DNA from: Prorocentrum cordatum
Lineage: Eukaryota; Sar; Dinophyceae; Prorocentrales; Prorocentraceae
Direction of reading: 5' to 3'
Assembly: GCA_963575745.1 (NCBI GenBank)
Contig: CAUYUJ010018886.1
Coordinates: 36,001-100,000 of the forward strand
Length of the DNA stretch: 64,000 nt
How positions within the stretch are numbered: position 1 is the first letter of the stretch; every line of letters begins with the position of its first letter. Both the position numbers and the translations under genes were made by a program. Shown here piece by piece: positions 28,941 to 39,861 of this stretch. Below the pieces are notes generated by a model. That model saw nothing but the letters and a program-made list of their open reading frames with translations, searched no databases and was not told where the DNA came from.

Positions 28941-30228
28941 CCGGGGCGCGGATCCACCGGATCTGTCCGGATCTGTCCGGAAACGGTGCCGGAGGCCGCT
29001 CTGGGCTCCTCTGGGCACCTCCCCCGGGGCCGGTTTTGTGAGGATGTCTCAAGCGAGGGCGCCGGTTTGGGATTCGTCACCGGATCCAGCGGATCCAGCG
29101 GATCGGATCTGTCCGGAAACGGTGCCGGAGGCCGCTCTGGGCTCCTCTGGGCACCTCCCCCGGGGCCGGTTTTGTGAGGATGTCTCAAGCGAGGGCGCCG
29201 GTTTGGGATCCACCGGATCCAGCGGATCCACCGGATCTGTCCGGAAACGGTGCCGGAGGCCGCTCTGGGCTCCTCTGGGCACCTCCCCCGGGGCCGGTTT
29301 TGTGAGGATGTCTCAAGCGAGGGCGCCGGTTTGGGATTCGTCGGATCCGGATCCAGCGGATCCAGCGGATCTGTCCGGAAACGGTGCCGGAGGCCGCTCT
29401 GGGCTCCTCTGGGCACCTCCCCCGGGGCCGGTTTTGTGAGGATGTCTCAAGCGAGGGCGCCGGGGCGCCGGTTCGGGATTCGTCACCGGATCCAGCGGAT
29501 CCAGCGGATCCACCGGATCTGTCCGGAAACGGTGCCGGAGGCCGCTCTGGGCTCCTCTGGGCACCTCCCCCGGGGCCGGTTTTGTGAGGATGTCTCAAGC
29601 GAGGGCGCCGGTTTGGGATTCGTCACCGGATCCAGCGGATCCACCGGATCTGTCCGGAAACGGTGCCGGAGGCCGCTCTGGGCTCCTCTGGGCACCTCCC
29701 CCGGGGCCGGTTTTGTGAGGATGTCTCAAGCGAGGGCGCCGGTTTGGGATTCGTCACCGGATCCAGCGGATCCAGGATCCACCGGATCTGTCCGGAAACG
29801 GTGCCGGAGGCCGCTCTGGGCTCCTCTGGGCACCTCCCCCGGGGCCGGTTTTGTGAGGATGTCTCAAGCGAGGGCGCCGGTTTGGGATTCGTCGGATCCA
29901 GCGGATCCACCGGATCTGTCCGGAAACGGTGCCGGAGGCCGCTCTGGGCTCCTCTGGGCACCTCCCCCGGGGCCGGTTTTGTGAGGATGTCTCAAGCGAG
30001 GGCGCCGGTTTGGGATTCGTCACCGGATCCAGCGGATCCAGCGGATCCACCGGATCTGTCCGGAAACGGTGCCGGAGGCCGCTCTGGGCTCCTCTGGGCA
30101 CCTCCCCCGGGGCCGGTTTTGTGAGGATGTCTCAAGCGAGGGCGCCGGTTTGGGATTCGTCACCGGATCCAGGATCCAGCGGATCCACCGGATCTGTCCG
30201 GAAACGGTGCCGGAGGCCGCTCTGGACT
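28941..30228 (+). repeat. Minisatellite of about 135 bp, ten copies, with nested GGATCC 9-mers
   Basis: The marker GTGCCGGAGGCCGCTCTGG recurs about every 130-150 bases from 28986 to about 30205; the last copy is truncated. Each unit includes CCCCCGGGGCCGG and GAGGATGTCTCAAGCGAGGG. Length differences between units come mainly from one to three copies of GGATCCAGC or GGATCCACC. Sequence identity is very high, implying recent amplification or gene conversion. ORFs in all frames are artefacts of a unit lacking stops. Confidence 0.95.
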
Positions 30229-30269
30229 CGTGCTCTTCGCGCCGGGGGTGAGGATGACGTGAGTTCCAC

Positions 30270-31070
30270 AGAAACTCCCTCAAATTATTTCCTGATCATG
30301 CGATCAGAAAACCTTTTTTTACAATGCATTGTGCCCGGTCCGGGTCGCGAACCGGTATGTAAACCGGAGTTTCATATTGTAAAAATACTAAACTTAACAT
30401 TATGCCTTTCAACATGCTCCATCCTTTGAAAAAAATAATAAAAACAAGCAAAAAACTATATCCTGATCATTCCTCGTTTCTGATGTGTACTTCCATTGTA
30501 AAAACAATATAAACTCAACATTCTGCTCTTGCTAAATGTGTCCATGTCAATAATCCATTAGAAAAATATTATATCCTGATCATTTTTCGTTTCTGATGTG
30601 CACTTTCCATTGTAACAAACAGTATAAACTCAACATTTTGCTCTTGCAAGATGTGTCCATGTCAATAATCCATTGCAAAAAATACGACAGAGTGCACATG
30701 CGCGCGGCAGCCGCGCGCGCCTCGCAGCGAAAATCCTTCAGTTTCTCATAGGAAACTGCTGCCCCGCGTGGTGCCAATCCTCACCCTGCCGTAGGGATTC
30801 ACTCTCCCGCGGGGTGCGAACCCTCATCCTGCCGTCGGGATTCACTCTCCCGCGCGGTGCACACCCTCACCCTGCCGCAGGGGTTCACTCTCCCGCGTGG
30901 CGCGAAGCCTCCCGTTAAGCGCTTGCTCTGCTCTGCTATGCTATGCTACAGCCACGGTATAACATGAGAGGAGAGATGATCTTTATGTGGGGGTGGAGAT
31001 GCGGGGGGGATTGATAGCCACCGCAGGTGAGTGCCTATGCAGGTAGGTATTCCTGGCCTTGCCCTGTTAG
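30270..31070 (+). repeat. Q-tailed module 1
   Basis: Tandem AT-rich subunits, each with CCTGATCAT and TTCCATTGTAA words (30285-30660), come first. Next are GCGCGCGGCAGCCGCGCG, three copies of a 50-bp unit with GGGATTCACTCTCCCGCG, an ATGCT pentamer run and the Q tail (30955-31070). Q contains GAGAGGAGAGATGATC, GTGGGGGTGGAGATGCGG and CAGGTGAGTGCC, and ends TGCCCTGTTAG. No protein-coding sequence is seen. Confidence 0.75.
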
Positions 31071-31929
31071 ATCTGTAATCACTATAATTATTAATTCCTG
31101 AAGACTTAAATTCCGCTCGCTATGTAAGACGCCATCCTTCCTATGCAAAAAAATATTTCCTGATCATGCGATCAGAAAACCATATTTTTACAATGCAAAG
31201 TGGCCGGTCCCGGTCGCGAGCCCGCATGTAAACCGGAGTTCTCTATTATAAAAAATACTATAAACTTAACATTATGCCTTTCAACATGCCCCATCCTTTG
31301 CAAGAAAATACTACATCCTGATCATTCCTCGTTTCTGATGTGTACTTTCTATTGTAAAAAGCAATACAAACTCAACATTTTGCTCTTGCAAGATGTGTCC
31401 ATGTCAATAATCCATTGCAAAAAATACGACAGAGTGCACATGCGCGCGGCAGCCGCGCGATCATGGCGAAGTCCTTTGAAACACTATGTGTGTTTCAATG
31501 TTTGTCAGAAGCGATATCAGCAAAACACATGAAAACATATGACTTTCTCATACCACAATTGTGCAGGATCGCCCTCCGCGTGATCCTGAATCATTGAAAA
31601 ACCAATGGGTTTTGCAACATTCATGCAAATCGGGGCGTCACAAACAACTTTTGAGCGCACGGCGAATGTGGCCATGCTCACATTCCATTGCAAAAAAAAA
31701 AACGACAAAGTGCACACGCGCGCGGCCGCCGCCTCTTTGCTAAGCGCTTGCTCACAGGCGCACTCCTGGATCGAGCCACGCTTGTTAGGGCATGCTATGC
31801 TATGCTACAGCCACGGTATAACATGAGAGGAGAGATGATCTTTATGTGGGGGTGGAGATGCGGGGGGGATTGGTAGCCACCGCAGGTGAGTGCCTATGCA
31901 AGTAGGTACTCCTGGCCTTGCCCTGTTAG
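31071..31929 (+). repeat. Q-tailed module 2
   Basis: It starts with the conserved AT-rich head (TATAATTATT near 31084), then the subunit with TGATCATGCGATCA, a segment with the inverted repeat GAAACAC...GTGTTTC, ATGCT pentamers and Q at 31814-31929. It directly follows Q of module 1. Confidence 0.75.
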
Positions 31930-32966
31930 ACCTTAAACCTCTAATCCTTATAATTATTAAACCCTAAAGCCGGCTAAACCGGCCGCCATGTAAGCCCCCC
32001 TTTCTCCTATGCCAAAAATACGATTTCCTGATCATGCGATCAGAAAACCATATTTTTAACAATACAAAGTGCCCGGCCGCGGTCGCAACCCCGGCCTTTC
32101 CATTGCAAAAAATATTAGATCCTGATCATGCGATCCGAAAGCCCTATGTTTTACAATGCAAAGTGCCCGGCCCGGGTTCGCGAACCCGTATGTAAACCGG
32201 AATTTGATTGCAAACCATACTATAAACTTAACCTTCTGCCTTTCAACATGCTCCATCCTATGCAATAAATACTATATCCGGATCATTCTTTGTTTCTGAT
32301 GTGCACTTTCCATTGTAAAAAACAGTATACACTCAACATGTGGATTTTGTACGATGTGCCCATGTCAATAATCAATTGCAAAAAAAACGACAGAGTGCAC
32401 ATGCGCGCGGCAGCCGCGCGATCATGGCGAAATCCTTTGAAACACAATGTGTTTCAATGTTTTTTCAAAAGCGATATCAACAAAACATACGAAAACATTA
32501 AACTTTCTCATACGACAATTGTGCAGGATCGCCCTCCGCGTGCATCCTGAATCATTGAGAAACCAATGGGTCAAAATTCTTGTAACCACGGCGAACGGCT
32601 TCAACCAAGTCTGCTGGGACCGCGCGCGCCTCGCAGCGCCTATCTGTTTAGCGATGCTATGCTACGCTGTGCTACAGCCACGCTGTAACAAAAGGTTCTC
32701 CAAATTTTGGGGACCTTGCCTCTTTGCTACCTCTGCTTCGCTACGCTATGCTACGCTACAGCCACGCTATAACATCAGGTTCCTCAAATGTTGGTGACCT
32801 CGCCTCTTTGCTAAGCGCTTGCTATGCTATGCTATGCTATGCTACAACCACGGTATGCCATGAGAGGAGAGATGATCTTCATGTGGGGGTGGAGATGCGG
32901 GGAGGATTGATAGCCACCGCAGGTGGGTGCCTATGCAGGTAGGTATTCCTGGCCTTGCCCTGTTAG
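31930..32966 (+). repeat. Q-tailed module 3
   Basis: Head CTCTAATCCTTATAATTATT near 31939; two TGATCATGCGATC subunits; GAAACACAATGTGTTTC inverted repeat at about 32439; repeated TATGCTACGC/ATGCT words 32650-32850; Q at 32851-32966. It joins CCCTAAA-like sequence on the right. Confidence 0.75.
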
Positions 32967-33744
<778 letters not shown>

Positions 33745-33755
<11 letters not shown>

Positions 33756-33835
33756 CCTGCCCCCTTCGCCAAGCTTGCTCGGGTCGGCTAACCGCCCCCC
33801 CAATCAAGCTTGCCGAAGGGGGGGCAGCATTGCCT
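33745..33835. repeat. Hairpin with HindIII-type arms
   Basis: CCCCCTTCGCCAAGCTTG on the left pairs with CAAGCTTGCCGAAGGGGGG on the right (one mismatch, in the base after TTCG), around a loop of about 30 bases. Confidence 0.6.
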
Positions 33836-33885
33836 GGACTGTCGGCCGCTGCGCTAAGAGAAACCCTAAGCCTTAAACCCAAAAT

Positions 33886-34335
33886 CTCTGATCCTTATGA
33901 TTATTAAACCTGAAACCCGACCTCCCCATGCCTTCCTATGTCCATCCAACTTCCTGGATCGAGCCTGCTATGGGGATCTTTACGGCCCCCTATGTAAACC
34001 ACCCACAATCCCTGGCAAAACATATTATTTCCTGAGCATGCGTGCTCCCAGGCGCACCCCTGGATCGAGCCTGCTATGGAAATCTCTACGACCCGCTATG
34101 TAAACCACCCACAATCCTATGCTAAACATACTATTTCCTGATCATGCGTGCTCCCAGGCGCACTCCTGGATCGAGCCTGCTATGGGGATCTTTACGACCC
34201 TTATGTAAATCACCCAGAATCCTATGCAAAAACTATAATTTCCTGATCATGTGTGCTCCCAGGCGCACCCCTGGATCGGGCCTGCTATGGGGATCTTTAC
34301 GACCCGCTGTGTAAGCCACCCACTTCCGAGGTTCA
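33886..34335 (+). repeat. Tandem repeat of about 110-120 bp, four copies (array 1)
   Basis: After an AT-rich head (TTATGATTATTAAACC), units carry CCTGATCATGCGTGCTCCCA, GGATCGAGCCTGCTATGG and TACGACCCGCTATGTAAACC. The same unit forms arrays at 45175-45630 and 46150-46530. Confidence 0.85.
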
Positions 34336-34359
34336 CTTTCTTTATGAAACAACACTTTC

Positions 34360-34510
34360 TTGGGGAATCTATGCCTTGCCATGCTGTGCTATGCTACGCT
34401 ATGCTATGCTATGCTACACCATGGGTTCTCCATGTTTGGGGAACCTATTCTTTGGCATGCTGTGCTATGCTATGCTATGCTACATCATGGGTTCCTCATT
34501 GTGTGGAGAA
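34360..34510 (+). repeat. ATGCT pentanucleotide runs
   Basis: GCTATGCTATGCTA-type runs appear twice. The same pentamer precedes most Q tails, recurs at 34745-34790 and 36825-36840, and appears in reverse as AGCAT at 35430-35500. Confidence 0.8.
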
Positions 34511-34527
34511 CCTCTCTTTTGAATATG

Positions 34528-34625
34528 CCCAGGAATACCTACCAGCATAAGCACTCACCTGCGGTGTCTATCAATCCCCCCCGCATCTCCACCTCACATA
34601 AAGATCATCACTCCACTCATAGTAA
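34528..34625 (-). repeat. Partial Q tail in reverse orientation
   Basis: Reading the minus strand gives a diverged copy of Q from GAGTGGAGTGATGATC through GTGGAGATGCGGGGGG to the TACCTACC region. It is one of only two reversed copies; the other is at 49608-49660. Confidence 0.7.
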
Positions 34626-34800
34626 CAACATCGCTGTAACACTTGCACCTTGTTCTTTTGTGCAATGGATTATTGACGTGGACACATCTTGCAAAGGGTG
34701 GCCCGCGTGCTACAACATGAAGTCCCTCACGATAGGGGACCTGTACTATGCTATGCTATGCTGTGCCATGCTGTGCCATACTGTGCCATACTGAAGGCAG

Positions 34801-35033
34801 CTCGTCGTCACTCGTCGTCACTCGTCGTCCCTCGTCGTCCCTCGTCGTCACTCGTTGTCACTCGTCATCACTCGTCGTCACTCGTGGTCACTCGTCGTCA
34901 GTCGTCGTCACGCGTCCTCACTAGTCGTGGCTCGTCGTCACTCGTCGTCACTCGTCGTCACTCGCCGACACTCGTCGTCACTGGTCGTCACTCGTCGTCA
35001 CTCGTCGTCACTCGTCGTCGTCGTCGTCGTCAT
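34801..35033 (+). repeat. 10-bp CTCGTCGTCA array
   Basis: About 23 decamers with scattered substitutions, ending in a (GTC)n run and GTCATC repeats to about 35065. Confidence 0.9.
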
Positions 35034-35065
35034 CGGCACTGTCATCGTCATCGTCATCGTCGATC

Positions 35066-35860
35066 CCGAGCCCCCATCCATGAGGCTTCTGACCCATCAA
35101 TCAGGCACGGTGGCGGGATAGTCCGAAGGCACAGGAGGAACCATGAGGCATCTGATCCATAATCCATGAGACATAGAATATGCAAGCGTGGTTGACTGCA
35201 TGCTCAATCACAAAAGTGCATGATGCAGATGTGCGAAGAAATCCTTTTCGAACTCCGCAAAAGGCGCCGTAGGGAGCGGTATGGAAATAGTGTTTTTCCC
35301 TGGGGAAAATGCATCTCAAAAGTTCACATGATCAGGATATAATATTTTTTGAATAGGATGTAGCATAGAAGAGCATAGCATACCAAAGCAGGACATGGCA
35401 AAGAGGCGGTTCAGCACGGTCTCCTACATCTGAGAACCTCATGGTATAGCATGGCATAGCATAGCATAGCATATGGCGTGGCATAGAATAGCATGGCATA
35501 AACCTACACACATAGGCAGAAGGCAACGGTGGTTCGCCGTAGGCGTCGTCCGTAGGAGAACATTCGTTTCGACCACCTCCGTCCCGACATCACTGATAGA
35601 CAAACGAAAAGCAAGATACACATAAAGGAAGCAAGTGCATTTGCTACACTCTCAGGACTGACAGAGACCGATAGGCAACATTCACAAGATCAGATGGAGA
35701 GATGATAAGTTCAGGCGCAAGACCGCAAGACAACGACATGTAATCCAATACCAACTGAGGCGCCGCTCAGATGCAGCGATCCGCTCAAAAAATCCCAGGC
35801 TGCGAGCCAGCAATGGTATAAGTATGGCCTCATGGATTGTCTGGCTGTGATGTCCCAGGC
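35066..35860. other. Unique stretch, no gene recognised
   Basis: About 0.8 kb of mixed composition containing an inverted ATGCT run (35430-35500). No frame shows a recognisable protein. It lies just downstream of the minus-strand coding segment that ends at 35867 and may include its 3' region. Confidence 0.3.
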
Positions 35861-35866
35861 CCATGT

Positions 35867-36809
35867 TCAATACGTCAGCTCCTGATAGATTTCATCGAAC
35901 TCTTTTCGAAACCTCTTACGCTTGGGATAGACGCCCGTGCCAGCGAGGGTCGGATGGGCGTCTGTGTCGTTGTCCCGCATATCCTGCGCCGCGGTCTCCC
36001 TGCGAAAGCACCGATCATGCACCATCCAGGAACCCTCTCGGGTCCGCAGGGAACCGGCGTCGAGGTCCGCGGCGTCGAGGTCCGCCTTCAACATAGAACG
36101 GCGCTCCTCCGACAGCGCATAGTCAAAGGGGACGCCGAAAGCCAGTCGGCCGACTCGATGGGAGCCGGCGTCGCGGTCCTCCTCGACCATAGAGACGCGC
36201 TCCACGAAGAGCGAAGGCACAACGCGGACGTCCTCGAACCGCACGGCCCCGCCGCGCATGTGCTCGCAGGGGTTCGTCACGATAGTCGACAGGTCCGATA
36301 AATTGCACATATCAAAGAGGGGGCGATAGCTACACTCTGGGAGCCGCCCGAACTCTGATAGGGCCCACGTCTTATATCGCCCCAGGATCCACCTAGCTTC
36401 AATGCGTGGTCGCAGCACATCGGGACCAACATCGCGTGCACAGGACCAACATGGCATAAGCTCCTGCAGCAGCGCATGCGTGTCCCAGATCGTACCCATC
36501 AGACTCAGACCACGAATACATGACATTCTGATCCAAGATCTGCGTGCGAAGCATGGGCGCCGACATCGGGCATCCATATGCCGAGGTCCTCAACATAGCA
36601 TAGTCCTTGCATATGGGCCGATGGACGTCGTAGACGCGGGCCATTTCGTCGGACAAGCGGTCAGGCTCAGGCATCGGCAACGTGTCGAAGATCCTCCTCA
36701 GATTCTGCACCGTTTCGATAGCACCAGTACGTGACTCGTACTCCCTGATGACGAGGCGACGGTCCGCACGCCCGCACACGATGCAGTTGGTTTTAGGGTT
36801 GTTCGTTGT
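35867..36809 (-). pseudogene. Unrecognised protein-coding segment, frame broken near 36460-36540
   Basis: Two overlapping minus-strand frames together read like one protein. The first (about 36809-36440) begins without an ATG after TAG and contains NCIVCGRADRRLVIREYES, a Cys-x2-Cys pair, then a charged, non-repetitive sequence with YDVHRPICKDYAMLR. The second (about 36540-35867) continues with GRYKTWALSEFGRLPE and ends in a basic/acidic tail KRKRFRKEFDEIYQ and a stop. Joining them needs a one-base change or a small intron. Composition is balanced in all residues, unlike the repeat ORFs nearby. I recognise no family. It could be an exon of a host gene, a piece of an undescribed mobile element or a virus-derived fragment. 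Confidence 0.4.
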
Positions 36810-36884
36810 TCGCGACGCTATGGCATGCTATGCTATGCTACAGCACGCGCGTCAAGTGCACACGCATCATACTTTAATGCCCCG

Positions 36885-37107
36885 CCCGCCCGACCCGACC
36901 CGCCCGCTAGGGTCCGCCCGACCCGACCCGACCCGCCCGTTAGGGTCCGCCCGCCCGACCCGACCCGCCCGTTAGGGTTCGCGCGTGTCAAGTGCACACG
37001 CACCATACTTTAATGCCCCGCCCGCCCGACCCGACCCGCCCGCTAGGGCCCGCCCGCCCCGACCCGACCCGCCCGTTAGGGCCCCGCCCGCCCGACCCGC
37101 CCGTTAG
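36885..37107 (+). repeat. GC-rich minisatellite CCCGCCCGACCCGCCCGTTAGGG
   Basis: Units of CCCGCCCGACCC ending in GTTAGGG or GCTAGGG, in two blocks separated by GTGTCAAGTGCACACGCA, which also occurs just before the first block. Similar arrays lie at 46530-46622 and 51297-51520. The unit ends in a telomere-like TTAGGG on the opposite strand sense to the nearby CCCTAAA arrays. Confidence 0.8.
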
Positions 37108-37222
37108 GGTATAACATGAGAGGAGAGATGATCTTGATGTGGGGGTGGAGATGCGGGGGGGATTGATAGCCACCGCAGGTGGGTGCCTATGCGGGTAGGT
37201 ATTCTTGGCCTTGCCCTGTTAG
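37108..37222 (+). repeat. Q tail, copy 4
   Basis: Complete Q fused directly to the GC-rich minisatellite (TTAGGG overlaps its first bases) and followed by CCCTAAA repeats. The upstream partner differs from those of other copies, so Q is the constant part. Confidence 0.85.
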
Positions 37223-37289
37223 ACCCTAAACCCTAAACCCTGAACCCTAACCCTAAACCCCAACCCTAACCCTAACCCTAACCCTAACT
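37223..37289 (+). repeat. CCCTAAA/CCCTAA array
   Basis: About ten units directly after Q copy 4, C-rich strand on plus. Confidence 0.9.
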
Positions 37290-37464
37290 GCAGGCGCGGA
37301 CCTGGGGGCGCGCACCGCCACGCCTGTAAGGATCTGCTAGTGAGAGCGAGCTGCAAGTCGAGCTCACCGCGACCATAGGGCTGCCGGCCCGAGGCGGTGC
37401 TTCGCTTGCAAAATGATAACCCCTAACCCTCCGCCGGATGCTCAGAAATACCGCTCGGCTTTTC

Positions 37465-38250
37465 GCCCAGAGCTCTCCAGAGCTTTCCCCCAGAGCTCTC
37501 CCCCAGAGCTCCCCCCCAGAGCTCTCCCCCAGAGCTCTCCCCCAGAGCTCTCCCCCAGAGCTCTCCCCCAGAGAGCTCCCCCAGAGTCTCTCCCCCAGCT
37601 CCCCCAGAGCTCTCCCCCAGAGCTCTCCCCCAGAGCTCTCCCCCAGAGCTCTCCCCCAGAGCTCTCCCCCAGAGCTCTCCCCCAGAGCTCCCTCCCAGAG
37701 CTCTCCCCCAGAGCTCTCCCCCAGAGCTCTCCCCCAGAGCTCTCCCCCAGAGCTCTCCCCCAGAGCTCTCCCCCAGAGCTCTCCCCCAGAGCTCTCCCCA
37801 GAAGAGCTCTCCCCCAGAGCTCTCCCCCAGAGCTCTCCCCCAGAGCTCTCCCCCAGAGCTCCCAGAGCTCTCCCAGAGCTCTCCCCCCCAGAGCTCTCCC
37901 CCAGCTCTCCCCCAGAGCTCTCCCCCAGAGCTCTCCCCCAGAGCTCTCCCCCAGAGCTCTCCCCCAGAGCTCTCCCCCAGAGCTCCCCCAGAGCTCTCCC
38001 CCAGAGCTCTCCCCCAGAGCTCTCCCCCAGAGCTCTCTCCCCCAGAGCTCTCCCCCAGAGCTCCCCCAGAGCTCTCCCCCAGAGCTCTCCCCCAGAGCTC
38101 TCCCCCAGAGCTCTCCCCCAGAGCTCTCCCCCAGAGCTCTCCCCCAGAGCTCTCCCCCAGAGCTCTCCCCCAGAGCTCTCCCCCAGAGCTCTCCCCCAGA
38201 GCTCTCCCCCAGAGCTCTCCCCCGGAGCTCTCCCCCAGAGCTCTCCCCCA
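37465..38250 (+). repeat. 13-bp CAGAGCTCTCCCC minisatellite
   Basis: About 60 near-perfect units, each with the self-complementary core AGAGCTCT. A few lose two to five bases. Ser/Pro/Leu-rich and Gly/Glu/Ser-rich ORFs on the two strands are artefacts. Confidence 0.95.
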
Positions 38251-38705
38251 GAGCGCCGATGCCCCCTGTCATTCCTGGCATGCACATCCCGCAGCGCTCA
38301 CGCGCGTCGCAGAGCCGACGTCCGCCAACCCCACGAACAACGACGCCCCCGCGAACTCTCGGCAAGGCGCAGTTGTGCCCTCTTCCGCGGGCTTGCACCA
38401 GGAACGCGGAAGCTCGCGGTCGAGGGGGGCTTCCGCGCGGGAGTGGCCGCCGCGCCGCGCCGAGTCCGCGAGCGAGAAAGCCCGTCGGACTCCACGCGCG
38501 GCGCGGCGCCCACTGCCGCGCGGAAACCCAGGGGGCCACGTCCAGCCTCCACGCGGCGGCCCCTGGGGAAGGCTACGCGGGCGACTCTGCACCCGCAAGG
38601 GTCGGGGTCGCGCGCGTAACTTTCGCGAAGGACGACTCTCGAATCGCGCTAATGCTGACATATCTGTTTCTGGGACGCACATCACTCACTCAGGCTGACG
38701 CCAGC
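38251..38705. other. GC-rich unique segment related to 40895-40990 in reverse
   Basis: No gene is recognised. A stretch around 38560-38640 (CCCCTGGGGAAGG and CTTTCGCGAAGGAC) matches the reverse complement of about 40900-40985 inside the tandem duplication. Confidence 0.4.
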
Positions 38706-38870
38706 ACTCCTCCCCCCCTCGATAGGGGGGAGCGTGGGGGGTAGATCCCTAAACCCTAAAAGCAATGACTCTGGGTGGATGGGATGGGACAGAACGCATC
38801 CATCCATCCCCCCTACCTCCTGAGGAGGGGGGGATAGGATGGTTCTGCGCAGAAGCCCTAAACCCTAAAC
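38706..38870 (+). repeat. Palindromic module flanked by CCCTAAA, copy 2
   Basis: Hairpin CCCCCC...GGGGGG around TCGATA, then CCCTAAACCCTAAA, then CTGGGTGG and a second hairpin (CCCCCCTACCTCCTGAGGAGG), followed by CCCTAAA. Same plan as 28186-28375. Confidence 0.6.
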
Positions 38871-39754
38871 CCTACCCTAAGCCTCAACCCTAAATCTCTA
38901 ATCTCTACAATTATTAAACCCTAAACCCCTCGAAGCCGGCCGCTATGTAAGACGGCCTTTCTCCTATGCAAAAAGCAGCATGTCCTGATCATGCGATCAA
39001 AAAACCTTATTTTTTACAATTCAAAGTGGCCGGTCCGGGTCGCGAACCCGCATGTAAACCGGGGATTTATGGAAAAAAAAATAAACTTAACATTCTGCCT
39101 TACAGCCTGCTCCATCCTTTGCAAAAAAAATACTAGATCCTGATCATTCATCGCTTCTGTTGTGTATTTCCATTGTTAAAAAATATAAACTCCACATTTT
39201 GCTCTTGCTAGATGTGTCCATGTCAATACACCATTGAAAAAATACTAGATCCTGATCATTCTTCGTTTCTGATGTGCACTTTCCATTGTAACAAACAACA
39301 TAAACTCAACATTTTGCTATTGCAAGATGTGTCCATGCCAATAATCCAATGCAAAAAAAAAAAAACATACGACAGAGTGCACGTGCGCGCGGCAGCCGCG
39401 CGCGCCTCGCAGCGAAAATCCTTTAGTCTCTCATAGGGAGCTGCTGCCCCGCGTGGTGCAAATCCTCACCCTGCCGTAGGGATTCACTCTCCCGCGCGGT
39501 GCGAACCCTCATCCTGCCGTCGAGAGTCACTCTCCCGCGTGGTACACACCCTCACCCTGCCGCAGGGGTTCACTCTCCCGCGTGGCGCGAAGCCTCCCGC
39601 TAAGCGCTTGCTCTGCTATGCTATGCTATGCTACAGCCACGGTATAACATGAGAGGAGAGATGATCTTTATGTGGGGGTGGAGATGCGGGGGGATTGATA
39701 GTCACCGCAGGTGAGTGCCTGTGCAGGTAAGTATTCCTGGCCTTGCCCTGTTAG
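38871..39754 (+). repeat. Telomere-like start and Q-tailed module
   Basis: CCCTAAA-type repeats to about 38885, the AT-rich head with ACAATTATTAAACCC, then TGATCATGCGATCA subunits, GCGCGCGGCAGCCGCGCG, the 50-bp GGGATTCACTCTCCCGCG-type units, ATGCT run, and Q at 39640-39754. It has the same order of parts as 30270-31070 and 41165-42026. Confidence 0.8.
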
Positions 39755-39780
39755 AGCCTAGCCCTAAACCCTAAACCCTA

Positions 39781-39813
<33 letters not shown>

Positions 39814-39861
39814 CCCTAACCCTAACCCTAACCCTAACCCTAAACCCTAAACCCTAAAAGC
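39755..39861 (+). repeat. CCCTAAA/CCCTAA array
   Basis: About fifteen units directly after Q, C-rich strand on plus. Confidence 0.9.

Noticed and set aside
30955-31070. U1 snRNA gene on the minus strand of Q (AATACCTACCTGC resembles the U1 5' end)
   Set aside because: The resemblance is only the complement of the donor-like CAGGTAGGT; no Sm site or U1 stem-loops follow.
37284-38285. Gly/Glu/Ser/Leu repeat protein (minus) and Ser/Pro/Leu repeat protein (plus)
   Set aside because: Both are read from the 13-bp array.
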